The translations under genes and the position numbers were made by a program. Below, in pieces: positions 11,583 through 25,500 of a stretch of 64,000 nucleotides of DNA. This DNA comes from Guyanagaster necrorhizus (lineage: Eukaryota; Basidiomycota; Agaricomycetes; Agaricales; Physalacriaceae), in NCBI RefSeq assembly GCF_019112545.1, contig NW_025064885.1:1215180-1279179 (forward strand), given 5' to 3'. Numbering within the stretch: position 1 is the stretch's first letter; each line of letters starts with the position of its first letter. The notes under the pieces were generated by a model. That model had not been told where the DNA came from, ran no database searches, and was given only the letters and a program-made list of their open reading frames with translations.

Positions 11583-13541
11583 ATGGGTCAAAGACATCAA
11601 GTTTTCGCTATAGCAAAGCTCATCCCCAAGGGCGACACCAAAGCCTACTATCGCTGCATCGCTGCGTGGCACCACCAATGGTGCTATGGCACACTTCCTC
11701 TGAAAGCTGCCCGCCGTTTCTTGACCCTTCTGCAGCAAAAGGACAATGCCGAAATTGTCCTTGACGAAATCTGCCGCGTACAGAACAAATTCGGGCGTTG
11801 GCGCAAGAAACCAGAATTGCCGAATCTTCCTTGCAGTTACATTTCCTTCTTGATGGGCTCAGCATGGAACGCGGACATGGACGATCCAGCTGATCCCTAT
11901 TTTCACCGTGGCACATTTCTGGGATCTATCCTCGACGCTGACATGGGTAGCACACGAGGAGGCGAGTTAACTGATTCACCCTGACGAATGCCTCCTGACC
12001 TCTATCGATCGTTTTTCAGATAATAACGATGGAATCACAGTCATCGATGTCAGTAATCCCTTGAAGCCGGCATACTGTTTCGTATCTGTAAACGGGCTGG
12101 AGTCCGCTGAAGAAGTACCTGACATGGAACCGTTATCTGCCGAACAATACGTCCGTGCGTATTACCCAAAAGAGGATGGTCCCAAAGATGTAAGGAGTAT
12201 TGTTCAATGTAGTTTCTGATGCTGAAATTTTGAAATGTTCAGGCGTCTGTTCAGAACGTCATTGATGCACTCGCCGATGAAAGTCTTATCACTCTTCAGA
12301 TGCTTGCGGAAGCATGGCCTGGCGAATACATAGTTGACTTCGAGTCCAAAGACGTCGATGAATCGTCACACGATACCTCTGTAGCATCTGATCCCTTCCC
12401 TTCCCTCGTCGATCTGACCCTCGGGACCGCCCTAGAGCAGGGTATTTCTGCTGAAGACACGTCGGACCTAGAAAATCTGGTGTGGCAACCAGCAAAAGCG
12501 GTGTTGATAAAGGCGACTCTTCAAAAGCAGAACCCATTCCCTGATGCAGGAGTATCGCTTCTAACACAGGTTGTACTTCAGAACCCGAAATCAGTAGATC
12601 TGTCAGGTTTTTCCTTAACTACCGACCAGCTTGTCTCGGTACTATCTGCAGCCAAAAAGGATATCAACACTTTGAAACTGTCTCGAAACTCCAACGTCAC
12701 TATTGAAACCGTTAAGGCGGTTTTGACTGACTGTCCAGCTTTGACGCGTCTCGTCTTGTTGGACACATCCGTCAAAGCCGTCGACTTGCAGACCCTATTC
12801 AAGTCTGACCCACAGATGTTCTCTCATCTTCATGATCTCATCCATCCCTACCTTCTCACTGCTACTAAGAGGGCTACTTACGCGAATGCGTTCTCGTTCA
12901 TTTCTGTCCCAGGACTTGGAGGCGGTATACCTATTGCATCTCTTCCTTTTCTGAATCCCGCGAAGGTTGTACAGGGTCTTACCGACGCCCTTATCGTATA
13001 CGCGGAGATGGACCGCCCCAGTTTTGCTGGTCCCGACCAGTGTTCACTCTTCCCTCAAGTCGCATTCGGTTCCGCTCTGAGAACAGAGACGCAGCGATGG
13101 AGCGAACGTCATGTTTCCTCTTTTCCTCAGGTATCATTTGATGCCTTCCAAGGTGAAGGATGGTGTTTTACACTGCAAAATGATCCTATGCATTGGCTCA
13201 GGGGGCGCGGGCTCAACTTCTACGGTTTCTTAAAATTCGATGTACCTGCGATCTGCGCTGAGGTGGAGCGTCAAAAGAAGGCAAAAGACGGCGCCTCTGA
13301 TACGAACGCTGCTGGTGACGAGGGCAAGGAGATTGGCCCACTCGGTATCATCTATGATTTGGACGAATTCTTAGCGGCAATGGAGGCCGAGGGAAGACCT
13401 TTACCGACAGAAGCTGCGGTTAACAAACTCCGTGATATCATGGAAGCGATGAAATCTAAGCAAGACATACGCCTCATGAAGCAGAGCGATATTATCCCAT
13501 TTATCCAAACGATATATGAAGGAGCACAATTCAGTGATTAG
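11583..13541 (+). CDS. Uncharacterised basidiomycete protein with leucine-rich-like repeats
   Basis: Three exons (11583-11946, 12020-12189, 12243-13541) give a 610-residue protein with consistent GT-AG introns. It begins MGQRHQVFAIAKLIPKG, and RCIAAWHHQWCYGTLPLKAA follows in the first 60 residues. This start recurs, from memory, in many Agaricomycete proteins of unknown function. The middle third has LRR-like units (PKSVDLSGFSLTTDQLVSVL, INTLKLSRNSNVTIETVKAV, ALTRLVLLDTSV). A C-terminal region follows with WCFTLQNDPMHWLRGRGLNF and an acidic-basic end. No signal peptide or membrane segment is apparent. Cytosolic or nuclear, function unknown. Confidence 0.85.
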
Positions 13542-14624
13542 ATCTAAGGTTAGTGAGCGACATCTCTGCAGTTCCAATTCTAATGCTACAATAGCTACGT
13601 ATCGAGCTCATGTATTGACATGAAGAATGTAAACCCCAACAATTGTAAAATGACGTCGAAGGTTACGCAAGCAACCATTCTGAGATTCGCGTCCTCAAGC
13701 GCCCATCGTCCGGAAATCCATGTGACAGGGACATACTCCCATCTTTCAATAGATTCGTGATGCAGAGCATATGGTGGTAGGAATATAGATGCCGAGACGT
13801 TATCGGCGTTAAGGGACAGCGCCTACCTCGCACCTTTTACCGTGACTTGTCAGGCAAGTGTCTCTGTTCCTGTTGTCTGAATTTGCTTGTATACACTGAT
13901 GCCAAAGTGGCTTGAAAGAACGTAGAACCGCCGAGCTTTTGATCCGTTTTCACCGTCAATACTGAATGTCGCTCGCGTCGACGTGTCTTGATCGACATCT
14001 CTTCGGAGGAGAGCAATCGCTGATGTACAGGATTGGGCCGTCCTAAGCGCCTCTAGGAAGTATTTGTAAAGATGTAAGAAGGATCGGAGCTGCGAAGGTC
14101 GGTTCGCTGCGTTGAAGAAACACTGATTGACTCCTAGAGAGACACTAAATGTTTTCGCATTTCAGGCTCGGATGCGAGGTATATAATACCAAACGACGTT
14201 TATAGAGGAAGTGGGTCAACGTTCTTCATGACGTTGCTAAACCTGCATTGGTCTCCTCCAATAGTTGTTGGTGGCAAATCCGTATAGGAGAGATCGGGAC
14301 TGTTTCGAATTTAATTAAAGAGACTCCCATTATGGAAGCCAGCGTGGGCCGTCGATCTTTTTAGGAGACTATTCCGCCCAGCTTCGCTTCGAATTATTCA
14401 TTGATCCCGGCCCCGATACGTTCCATCTCCCACCTCTGTTGATCTTCCTTTTCTCAGGACGGTTGTCGATGCATCAGAACAGAACATTCCCATGACATCG
14501 AGTCGTCTGGATTTATCAAGGTAAGCACGAGTTGTTATCGTATAGCGTCTATATAATGACATACTCATGGTCGTTATAGCGGAATCTGCTGAACCTCCTC
14601 TTCTTCTAGTCACAGCTTTGCAAC
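13542..14624. other. Intergenic, no supported gene
   Basis: About 1.1 kb between two tandem + strand genes. Only short overlapping open frames without recognisable content are present. It presumably holds the 3' end of the upstream gene and the promoter of the next. Confidence 0.4.
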
Positions 14625-15902
14625 ATGAAGCCCGTCGCATTCTTGCGAAATTCATGGAAAAAGAGGGAGAGAACTACATCTGCGCCCAGCCCAAATGAGA
14701 AGTTGTCGACCACTAACACTCACAATTCCCTGCCACCCAAATCTTCGTTCTCTACGTTTCCACGTTCATTGATGAAGAAAAGGTCCCAAGGTACTATGTC
14801 ACCTCCGACACGCCCCCCTCGACCGCCCAGCCTTAACCTCGACGCTGCCTCAGATCCAAGCCCACTTGATGCCACTCCCGCAATGCAGCCAGCTCGTCCT
14901 CTTATCTCTGCATTCTCGTCATCACAACCTTATGAACAGGACCCAGATGAGGGCAGCAACGATGTATTGGAGGCGCATAAGCGCCTTCCCCAGCTTGATG
15001 GGGTATGGAAAGGATTCTTACAGGACATCGATGAGGACCCTCTTCTGCTGGAGGTTGGGACCAAGGGTGTGGGGTTGCATGAGAGGAAATCTACCCAGCC
15101 CACAGCCTTGGAGATGCGGGGCAATGGCGCGATGGCCCCCAAAGGCAAACCTAGGTCTAAGCAAATAATTGCTGACGCCGTCCTCGACCCTTCGACCCAT
15201 TCTCTTCGTAATCGTTATCATTTGACTGGATCCACGTCTCATCTACCCTATGTCAAGGAATCCTTGTCGTGTAGTTCTTCCGAAGCCAATATTCGTCGTC
15301 CAAGCTCAAAATTAGACGATGTACACGAGACAGAGCCATTTCTTTCCTTGTTTCCCTCACCGCCACCTCTCCGGATCCGAAAGAAGAATCTCAAACCTCT
15401 TGTTCTGCTACCCACTCCTACCATCGTTCCCTTACCCCCTTCCCCAGCTTATTCCAGCGACACCACCCCCACCGGAACGCCTACGTTCAGCACACCCCCG
15501 ACTTCACCGCGTACTCCTACATTCTATCACAGCCCAGACATAAATGAACGGAGTCGGGCTCGTGCTCCTATGTTCTATAGTGTTCAGAGCGCCCCTACTT
15601 CTCCAATAGCTCGGTCATTCCCAAGTCCCCCTGCTTCCCCAAGTATGCACTCATTTCAAAGCCCACCTGCTTCTCCACTGGTCCGGTCATTTCAAACCCA
15701 CCCACCTGGTATCCGAATCAATCGAAGCACTCTTACGGGGCAATCACAGCTGCCCTCGCATCGCATCACCAGCAGCGAATCTGCATATACTTCCAAGGCA
15801 ATCGTGCGGTCGAAAATTACATCGGGTACCACTACAGCACGTAACACTGGAGGACGATCATCCTCATACGGCGCCCGGTCGGTCAGCCGCATTCATCGTT
15901 GA
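14625..15902 (+). CDS. Proline/serine-rich low-complexity protein
   Basis: An intronless frame of 425 codons, unusual here because nearly every neighbour is intron-rich. The N-terminus is basic (MKPVAFLRNSWKKRERT). A modestly ordered patch lies around residues 100-150 (HKRLPQLDGVWKGFLQDIDE). KKNLKPLVLLPTPTIVPLPP then leads into a long S/P/T tract. Within it the unit SPPASP followed by a short hydrophobic stretch is repeated (SFPSPPASPSMHSFQSPPAS). Numerous SP/TP sites would suit phosphorylation by proline-directed kinases. No enzyme domain is seen. The length of the frame without stops and the strong codon-phase composition support a real gene; function unknown. Confidence 0.75.
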   Translation: MKPVAFLRNSWKKRERTTSAPSPNEKLSTTNTHNSLPPKSSFSTFPRSLMKKRSQGTMSPPTRPPRPPSLNLDAASDPSPLDATPAMQPARPLISAFSSSQPYEQDPDEGSNDVLEAHKRLPQLDGVWKGFLQDIDEDPLLLEVGTKGVGLHERKSTQPTALEMRGNGAMAPKGKPRSKQIIADAVLDPSTHSLRNRYHLTGSTSHLPYVKESLSCSSSEANIRRPSSKLDDVHETEPFLSLFPSPPPLRIRKKNLKPLVLLPTPTIVPLPPSPAYSSDTTPTGTPTFSTPPTSPRTPTFYHSPDINERSRARAPMFYSVQSAPTSPIARSFPSPPASPSMHSFQSPPASPLVRSFQTHPPGIRINRSTLTGQSQLPSHRITSSESAYTSKAIVRSKITSGTTTARNTGGRSSSYGARSVSRIHR

Positions 15903-16144
15903 CCTTTGAATTACATCTGATATCAGAACAGGCGGGTACCCTCGGAGAAACGGTGGTTCAGTGGGGATATGCCGTTTAGATCGTTTGTGGTGATTTGACA
16001 TCGGGATCAAGTCTTTCCATAGTTTAAAGATAATTCCACTGGGTGGAAGGACCCTAGACATTGAATTAATTGTAATTTTATTGTACTTAGCACCTCTGAC
16101 TCGAGACCTTTTCAAGGCTGTACACATAGGCAATGATGGGACAG

Positions 16145-16536
16145 TTAGCGTTCTTTCCTGGTTTCAGGATCTTTAATGGGTGTTTTCGAGTCGATAGGTT
16201 TGACATCGTCTCGTAAGGAAGCGAAGATGTAAGCGACAAGAACGACGTTGGCGGCAGCAACAGCTGTGATTGCCGCCCATGTTGAGTTACCTAAAAAATC
16301 GAAAACGGTAAAATTTCCTTGAAGATAGTCCAGATGAGCATACCATTCCAGACATATTTCAGTGAGAAAAAGTATGATGATATTGGAAGGATGCCGAGAG
16401 ACAGACTGAAGAGAACAAGCTGCGCAAGTGTGCTCCTGCCAATACATTCTATAAATTCCTAGTCCAAATATATCCTTAGCCAACCTCACCTTGAAGCTGT
16501 CCTGGCATTCGCGTTGGCAATCGCTGCTTGCTCCAT
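16145..16536 (-). CDS. VMA21: V-ATPase assembly factor Vma21
   Basis: Small ER membrane protein needed to assemble the V0 sector of the vacuolar proton pump. Three exons give about 94 residues. MEQAAIANANARTAS joins R-STLAQLVLFSLSLGILPI (first membrane helix), then SSYFFSLKYVWN, then GNSTWAAITAVAAANVVLVA (second helix). A hydrophilic tail ends ETRKER. The two helices and the WN-GN turn match the family, and the basic end suits an ER-retrieval signal of the dilysine/arginine kind. The second exon must start at GAGCAC after GGCAG to keep frame. It diverges from ALG8 with only 165 bp between start codons. Confidence 0.9.
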
Positions 16537-16701
16537 GTTCGATGTGAGCGAAGTACTTGTTGAGATGTTAACCGGCCCGAGATCTGATTCGAAAGTTTAT
16601 GCACGTGAATTGCCACGTGTCACGGGTGTGGTCAAGCTCAGACTCCCGACTGGCAACTGTTCTTCAATCATTTCCTTTGTGTTCGGCCTCTTATCCAACG
16701 C
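16537..16701. promoter_or_regulatory. Bidirectional VMA21/ALG8 promoter with two CACGTG boxes
   Basis: The 165-bp spacer between divergent start codons contains two perfect palindromic CACGTG E-boxes at 16602-16607 and 16614-16619, 12 bp apart start to start. CACGTG is the canonical site of bHLH factors such as Cbf1/USF. Both genes act in the ER membrane, so co-regulation from this element is plausible but inferred. Confidence 0.65.
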
Positions 16702-18917
<2,216 letters not shown>

Positions 18918-19143
18918 TACAACTGTATGCATTTGTGGCATAAAAATGGCACCGGCATTATCATCTGTCGATAACCAAGACCGTAATCGTATACGCCGAA
19001 CGGTACCGAAGAGACGAAGACAACCGCAGTTTCTTGGTTGGATGTAACTGATTAAGAGGAAGGTGCCGAAGGTTGATAGAAGCTGAATAAAAACCATTCG
19101 AAGGTCAGCAAGCCAGCGGACCGAAAAGGACCGGCTTTTTAAC

Positions 19144-19149
19144 CACGTG
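19144..19149. promoter_or_regulatory. CACGTG E-box upstream of IMP4
   Basis: Perfect palindrome within CCACGTGG, ending 63 nt before the IMP4 start codon, in the 295-bp spacer after ALG8. Confidence 0.5.
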
Positions 19150-19212
19150 GCTGCCAAAAGTTTTGCCTTTTTTCCTTCAAGTTTCCTAAACTCCTCAACG
19201 ACGGTCATCATC

Positions 19213-20432
19213 ATGGTAAGTGCCGACAGTTACAATTCTCGGTTCCTACTCATTGTTTTCTTAGCTCCGTCGTCAAATTCGAGAACGACGTTCATATGTT
19301 TATGCAAAGTCCCTAGAAGCGCAGGAGCGGCAAACATATGAACGGAAGCAACAGCTGAAAGATGCCCTTCATAATGGAAAGTCGCTACCGACGGAGCTGA
19401 AAAAGGATGCAAAGAGGCTGGGCAAGGAGCTCGAATTTGACGAGGCTCAGACAGGTGTGTCCGAGATGGCTGTATGCATAACTATCACTGAAATCATCTG
19501 TAGATCCCACTACACATATCGATAATGAGTATTCCCGTGCCGGTATCTCAGACCCGAAAATTGTCATTACGACATCTCGGGACCCGTCATCCAAGCTCCT
19601 CCAGTTTTCCAAAGTTTGTAATCCTTGCTTTGTTTGTGGCAACAGTATTCACGTCGAAACCTAGGAAGTACGGCTGGTCTTCCCGAACTCTCACCGAATC
19701 AATCGCGGAAACTACGTTGTTAAGGAGCTGGCGGACGCTTGTCGCGCAAATGACGTTACAGACCTAATAGTTCTGCACGAGCATCGCGGTAAACCAGGTA
19801 AATCTTTACTGAACTCAGGTTCGAAGCAGTGACTAATAATGCTTTTAGACGCCATGATTATATCTCATTTTCCTCATGGGCCCACTGTTTACTTTACACT
19901 GAGTAACGTAGCTCTTCGACACGATATAGCGACATATCAAAACTCCACTGTCTCTGAACAATATCCGCATCTTATTTTCGAAAACTTCTCATCAAAACTT
20001 GGAGAACGTGTACGAGACGTCCTAAAATATCTGTTCCCAGTCCCCAAGGAGGATAGTAAACGGGTGATGACATTTGCCAATGAAGACGACTTCATATCGT
20101 TCCGGTAAGAGCGCATTGCCGTATTTTTGTAGACATTCCCATCTGAACGAAAGCCAGGCACCATGTCTTTGTGAAGATACCCCGACAGGTGCAACTTGCC
20201 GAAGTTGGACCTCGCTTTGAGATGAAGCGTATGTGTCATCAGGTTGCACTCTGCTGGGACCTTGTTTTGTTGATGATTTGGAACAGCCTATGAGATCCGA
20301 CAAGGCACAATTGAACAGTCGGAGGCCGAACGGGAATGGGTTTTGGCACATTACTCACGGACGGCGAAGAAACGCAACATGCTGTCTGATTCAAGTTCAA
20401 GGCCAGGTCCCGGCAAGAAATCGAAACGATGA
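19213..20432 (+). CDS. IMP4: U3 snoRNP protein Imp4 (Brix domain)
   Basis: Nucleolar protein of the U3 snoRNP/SSU processome, required for early 18S rRNA cleavages. The first exon is only ATG (19213-19215), followed at once by an intron, then [20 protein letters not shown]. Further family segments are [94 protein letters not shown] and [20 protein letters not shown]. It ends [20 protein letters not shown] and a basic tail. This is a complete Brix domain at the normal length of about 300 residues. Minimal ATG-only first exons are unusual but are supported by the frame. Confidence 0.93.
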
Positions 20433-20698
20433 TGTCGCATCTTGTTTTTGTTCATCAGAGGTGATAGCAGGGCATCGGGGATACCTTTAGGCGATGAGTA
20501 TTGAGCATCGTCAGGCTCCCATGCCATAAGTCCGTTGGGGTACCTTTGGATGATTAGTATCACACAGTATATTGAGCATCTGAACTGATATTGCGTATGC
20601 AGAGCCCAGGATTGATCGATGGTGATATTCTCTGGTATTTCTGTCTGTGCAACCCCAAGTGAACAGTCATTCCCAACTCCACATAGCCGGTGTGGAAC

Positions 20699-22468
20699 TC
20701 AATCCACTGTCAAACTTTTGTCCAGCTTTGCGAAGCCTTCAAAGAATGAGGTAAACAAGTCTATGGCATTCTGGACGTCATGAGACCCCGCAGTCTCCCT
20801 AATAGAGTGCATGGACAACATAGCAAGGCCGATGTCGACAGTGCGCATGCCAATGGTAGACAGATGAGGTCCTACAGTAGACCCGCAAGACCTGCATGAT
20901 AACAAAATTAGGCATATAACATTGTATCTAATGTTGAAGCACTGACATATCATTCCTGACTTCGTATTCTTGGACCTTACCGCCTTTCTTCTCGATCAGC
21001 TGCTTAACGACGAACGAGCTCACTGCATCCGAGGTATAGCGTTGTTTGGCGTTCGTCTTGATAACGACACCCCCGTTGATACAAGGTGTGTGATTTTCTT
21101 CATGCTTTGAGACAAAATTGGGGTGTAGGGCGTGCCCCATATCACAAGAAATCAGGAATGACTTAGCGATGGAGCAAGCAAGTGCTCCTGGTGTGGGAGA
21201 GAGCCGACTGAGGAGGGAAGGTATGAGGTTGGATTCAGCACCAGACATTGAGACGCTTCCGATCTCTTCGTGATTGAAAAGAGCGATGCAGTTTACGTTC
21301 CCATCAGCGTTTGGTATGTTTTGAACAGAGACGCTCTCGCACATAGCGTCTACTGCGCAGAATCTAGAAGAAATGATGCTCAGCATGAACACAGTAGTCT
21401 GGTGACAATACACTTACGAGGAGAAAAGATTGTCCAAACGCGGACTGAAAACAAATTCATTGTCCAGGCCTCCTAGCACTGATGGTTGCGTGTCATACAA
21501 TGACCTATCAACATTCAAAAGGAAGAAGACATCGAAGAGTCAGAACATACAATTCAAAATCGTGGATCTCTTCCGGGGCGACAGATAGCTCTCCGGCAAT
21601 GACGGACAGTAGTTGTGAATGATGATTGGTTTGAATACTTGAAGCCTTGCTCTCTGTGGGTGGTGTGTCTGTGGAGTCCTGGGATTTATTCAACTTGTTT
21701 GCGATAAGACCGAGAATAGGAACGAATTCTGTTTCTTGATTGAACTTGAAACTATCATTCACATTCCTGTCCACTAAAATTTCTGTCAAGAAGAATTTCC
21801 GGGCTCAATTTAAAGCTACTCACGATGAATAGCGAGGGTTGGAATCCGGAGAAGTGGCCTATCGATCTTGACCAATCGAGAATTGAAGGTCCCAGTGGAG
21901 TCAGCCACGACGACGCGTCCAGCCAAAGAGAGATCACGATCTAGCCACGAGTGCCATATTCCTCCGCCGTACGTCTCGACACCTACTTGCAGGAAACCGG
22001 CCTTGGCCTTCTTTGAGACTGGTCTGACCTGATAATGAACGCTGAGCAGCGCGGACGTGCCATGGTAACTGTACACACTCGTAGATTAGGACTGTCGACG
22101 TGGGTCGCAATAATGCTGAGACCGGAACCGTACTGCCACTGTGGAGGGAGAGTGAACGCGACAAGAGCTGCTTGGTTCCTATTTCGTCTTTAGTCCGCGA
22201 TGCTGGAACAGGAAAAATGTATCGTACCGAATAAAATAGTACTTCCCACCAGCCTTGATCTCTTTGTCCCAGTTGCCTAGCTCCCGAAGCTACAGCAGTT
22301 CAATTAGAACCTCCAGATATTGTACCGATATCAAGCGAATACCTTTCGGAAACCAGCAGTCTCAAGGCGGACTGCAGCGTTGTGAACGGCATGGAAGGGC
22401 GTCGGCGATGCGTTCAGGAAGGCAAGCAGACGGGTCGCAGCTTCCGGACTGGAAGGGTACATCATCAT
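20699..22468 (-). CDS. APE4: Aspartyl aminopeptidase, M18 family
   Basis: Cytosolic, vacuole-targetable metallo-aminopeptidase cleaving N-terminal Asp/Glu. The start MMMYPSSPEAATRLLAFLNA leads to SPTPFHAVHNAAVRLETAGF, the normal M18 opening. Metal-site segments are visible: SIIATHVDSPNLRV, GVETYGGGIWHSWLDRDLSL, IALFNHEEIGSVSMSGAESN and SCDMGHALHPNFVSKHEENH. KQRYTSDAVSSFVVKQLIEK and SCGSTVGPHLSTIGMRTVDI follow, then AMLSMHSIRETAGSHDVQNA and the end AKLDKSLTVD. Ligand positions H, D, E-E, D and H are all present. Several short introns. It diverges from UTP12 with 114 bp between start codons. Confidence 0.93.
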
Positions 22469-22582
22469 TCTAGATTGTTGTGGTCGTCGCTGGCAATGAT
22501 GACGAACAGGATAATGTCGATCAAGTCACGTGGCATCCAAAAATAGTTTTCTCCAAATTTTCAGCTTTTCCTCTACCCTCAG
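22469..22582. promoter_or_regulatory. Bidirectional APE4/UTP12 promoter with CACGTG
   Basis: A 114-bp spacer between divergent start codons with one CACGTG at 22527-22532 (within GTCACGTGGC), about midway. So short a spacer makes shared control likely, although this is inferred. Confidence 0.6.
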
Positions 22583-25500
22583 ATGGTGCAGAGTTATCTT
22601 CGACACGGGCCTACACAGGCAAGCTCTTACTAAATGTATGGGAAAGCTGCTGAGCTATCATTAGGCTTTTGGTTTGATATGCAGTGCTTCGTCAAATTCT
22701 GTCTACGATGGCAAGCTCGCGTACGTCCCAGCCCTTGAAGATGTGCTCGTATGGGATGTGAAAAAGGGTCAAATGGCATGTCACAGATAAATTCTTTTCT
22801 TTTTTAATATTATCAACAACATTCTACAGATTGCAATGTGGCACGAAACCGGACATCGAGCAGAAGTTACTTGTATTATTCGATCACCCCGAAAAGAAAC
22901 CTTTGCAGTCGGGTATGCTGATGGCTCTATTCGTTTGTGGAATTCAGGAAGTGGCTCGGTTATATCCACGTTCAACGGTCACAAGAAGTCTATCATGGCT
23001 CTTGCTTTCGATGAGGAAGGAACTCGTTTGGCTTCAGGGTCGCAGGACACAGATCTCATCGTTTGGGACGTCGTAGCCGAGGCTGGTCTTTTCCGGTGAG
23101 TCTCTATTCTCTGCATCATGAAATACTTCACTTAGGCTGTCCAGTCTTCGTGGACATCGTGATCAAATAACTGCCATTCGCTTCGTCAAAGCGGCCGACA
23201 ATTTGCCATCCACTTCGAATGCTTCGCTCTCTGATTTTCTTCTCACTATCTCAAAGGACACCTTTTTGAAGTTTTGGGATCTGTCAACACAGCACTGCGT
23301 CCAAACAGTGATTGCCCATCGTTCAGATGTCTGGTCCATGGACTTGAATGCGGATCAAAACTTGATTTTCACCGGAAGCAGTGAAGGGGAGCTGAAAGCA
23401 TGGAAAATTGATCATGACGCCTTGTTAGGAGGACTGAAAGAGAATGACTCTGGAGAGGTATGGTTCTATTTCTGTTGATTGCTTTTGCATTTTATTTAGA
23501 ACCATGCAGGTTTCAAAAATGATCACGCCGCTATCGAGTCTCCCACTTTCTTCTAATCACCGTGTCTCGGGCATTACTTTCCACCCTTCAAAACCCTACC
23601 TTGCTGTCCAGTCCCATGATCGTGCAGTGGAGGTTTTCCGGATACGGACAGAGGAGGAGGTACTGAAGAAACAAGCCCGAAGAAAGAAAAGAACCAAGGA
23701 GAAGAAAGAAAAGCTGGAAAAAGAAGGGAAGGTCGATGTAAATGAAGACGCGGAGGAAAAAGGCGTTGCGCTGGTTGACTTGTTCACGCCTCACGTCGTT
23801 GTGCGAGCTAGCGGTAAAATAAGGTCATTTAATTTTGGCGGAGAAGACTCTGCAGGCAAAGCTGTCCAAGTCTGTCCTCCAGTTTCCACAGTTTGCGATA
23901 TGCCTGATTCTGATCCGCTGTGTAGATATTGCTTGCTCTCTCTTCAAATGCCATAGAGGTGCATAATATCCCACCGCCTGTGAAGTCGAAAGAAGGCCCC
24001 ACAGAAGCTATCCGAATGTTCTCAGTAGACGTACCTGGCCATAGGACAGATATACGTTCGCTATCCTTGAGTTCAGATGATCAATTATTATCATCGGCCT
24101 CAAATGGTACGTCTCAGTGTTGTTTGCATTTACTTATCAGTGACAGCTCCCCAGGCTCGTTGAAAATATGGAACGTGAAAACAAACTCGTGCATACGTAC
24201 CATGGATTGTGGACACGCAATCTGTAGTACTTTCCTCCCTGGCGATCGCCATGTCAGTCATGCTTCTTCATCACTACTCATATCTGACCTTTTCGCAGGT
24301 TGTCGTCGGGACCAAAAATGGCGAAATTCTGATATATGATCTCGCCTCATCTTCTCTCATCGAAACCATAAATGCGCACTCTGGCACTGTTTGGTCTTTA
24401 CATGTCCGTGCTGATGGACATGCAGTGGCCAGTGGGAGCGCAGATAAGGATGTGAAATTCTGGGATATTGAGGAGAAACCTAGGGAAGATCAAGTCTGTT
24501 TACCTCAGCTCTCCAATCATACGTTTACTGATGTGGTATATCTCAGACTAGGGCTTTGACTCTGACTCATATAAGAACACTTAAGATGACCGACGATGTT
24601 TTGTCCGTGCGGTACAGTCCCAATGGAAAACTACTCGCAGTTTCGCTACTGGATTCGACGGTCAAAGTTTTCTATCAAGATTCCCTCAAATTCTTTCTCT
24701 CTTTGTATGGTCATAAGGTTCGCAATCTCGGTCTCTAGCCGTTGAATCCCCTAAAAGACAACCCAGCTTCCGGTCTTGTCCATGGACATTTCACACGATT
24801 CCAAACTGATTGTAACCTGTTCTGCCGACAAGAACGTGAAGATCTGGGGTCTTGATTTCGGGGATTGCCACAAGTCGATCTTTGCCCATGATGAAAGTGT
24901 CATGCAAGTCGCCTTTGAGCATCAGTCACATTATTTCTGGACTGTTGGGAAAGACAGCATGCTGAAATACTGGGATGGTGATAAGGTGCGCAACGGTTGT
25001 TTCTTCGCCGTATTCTATCTGCCGACCAGAATGCCGTTCAGTTTGAAAACATCCAGAAGCTCGAGGGGCACCACCGAGAAGTATGGGCACTTGTCCTAAG
25101 CCACCATGGCAACTTCGTGGTGACTGGCTCACATGACAAGTCAATTCGTGTATGGGAGAAACTTGACGAGCCGGTAGGCAGTTTGTGACACCTGTCGTGC
25201 AACTCCAGCCCCACTGATAATGGTTCCTAGCTCTTTCTGGAGGAGGAGCGAGAAAGGGAACTCGAGAATATGTACGAAAATGGGATAGCTGATTCATTGA
25301 ATCGCGACTCCGGGAATGATGAAACAGCTAATCAAGCCGAAGCGACGGTGGTCACCAAACAGACTGCAGAAACGCTTATGGACGGAGAGCGTATCATGGA
25401 GGCTCTCACGCTTGCCGATGAAGAGCGGCGAGTTTCCCAAGAATACGAGGACGCAATGGCACGGTTATCGAAGGACGATGCCATGAGGCTGCAGCCACCT

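Noticed and set aside
23588..23794. Antisense open frame rich in F, L and S within UTP12
   Set aside because: It is the complement of the lysine/glutamate-rich linker of UTP12; its hydrophobic look follows from the AAG/GAA codons on the other strand.
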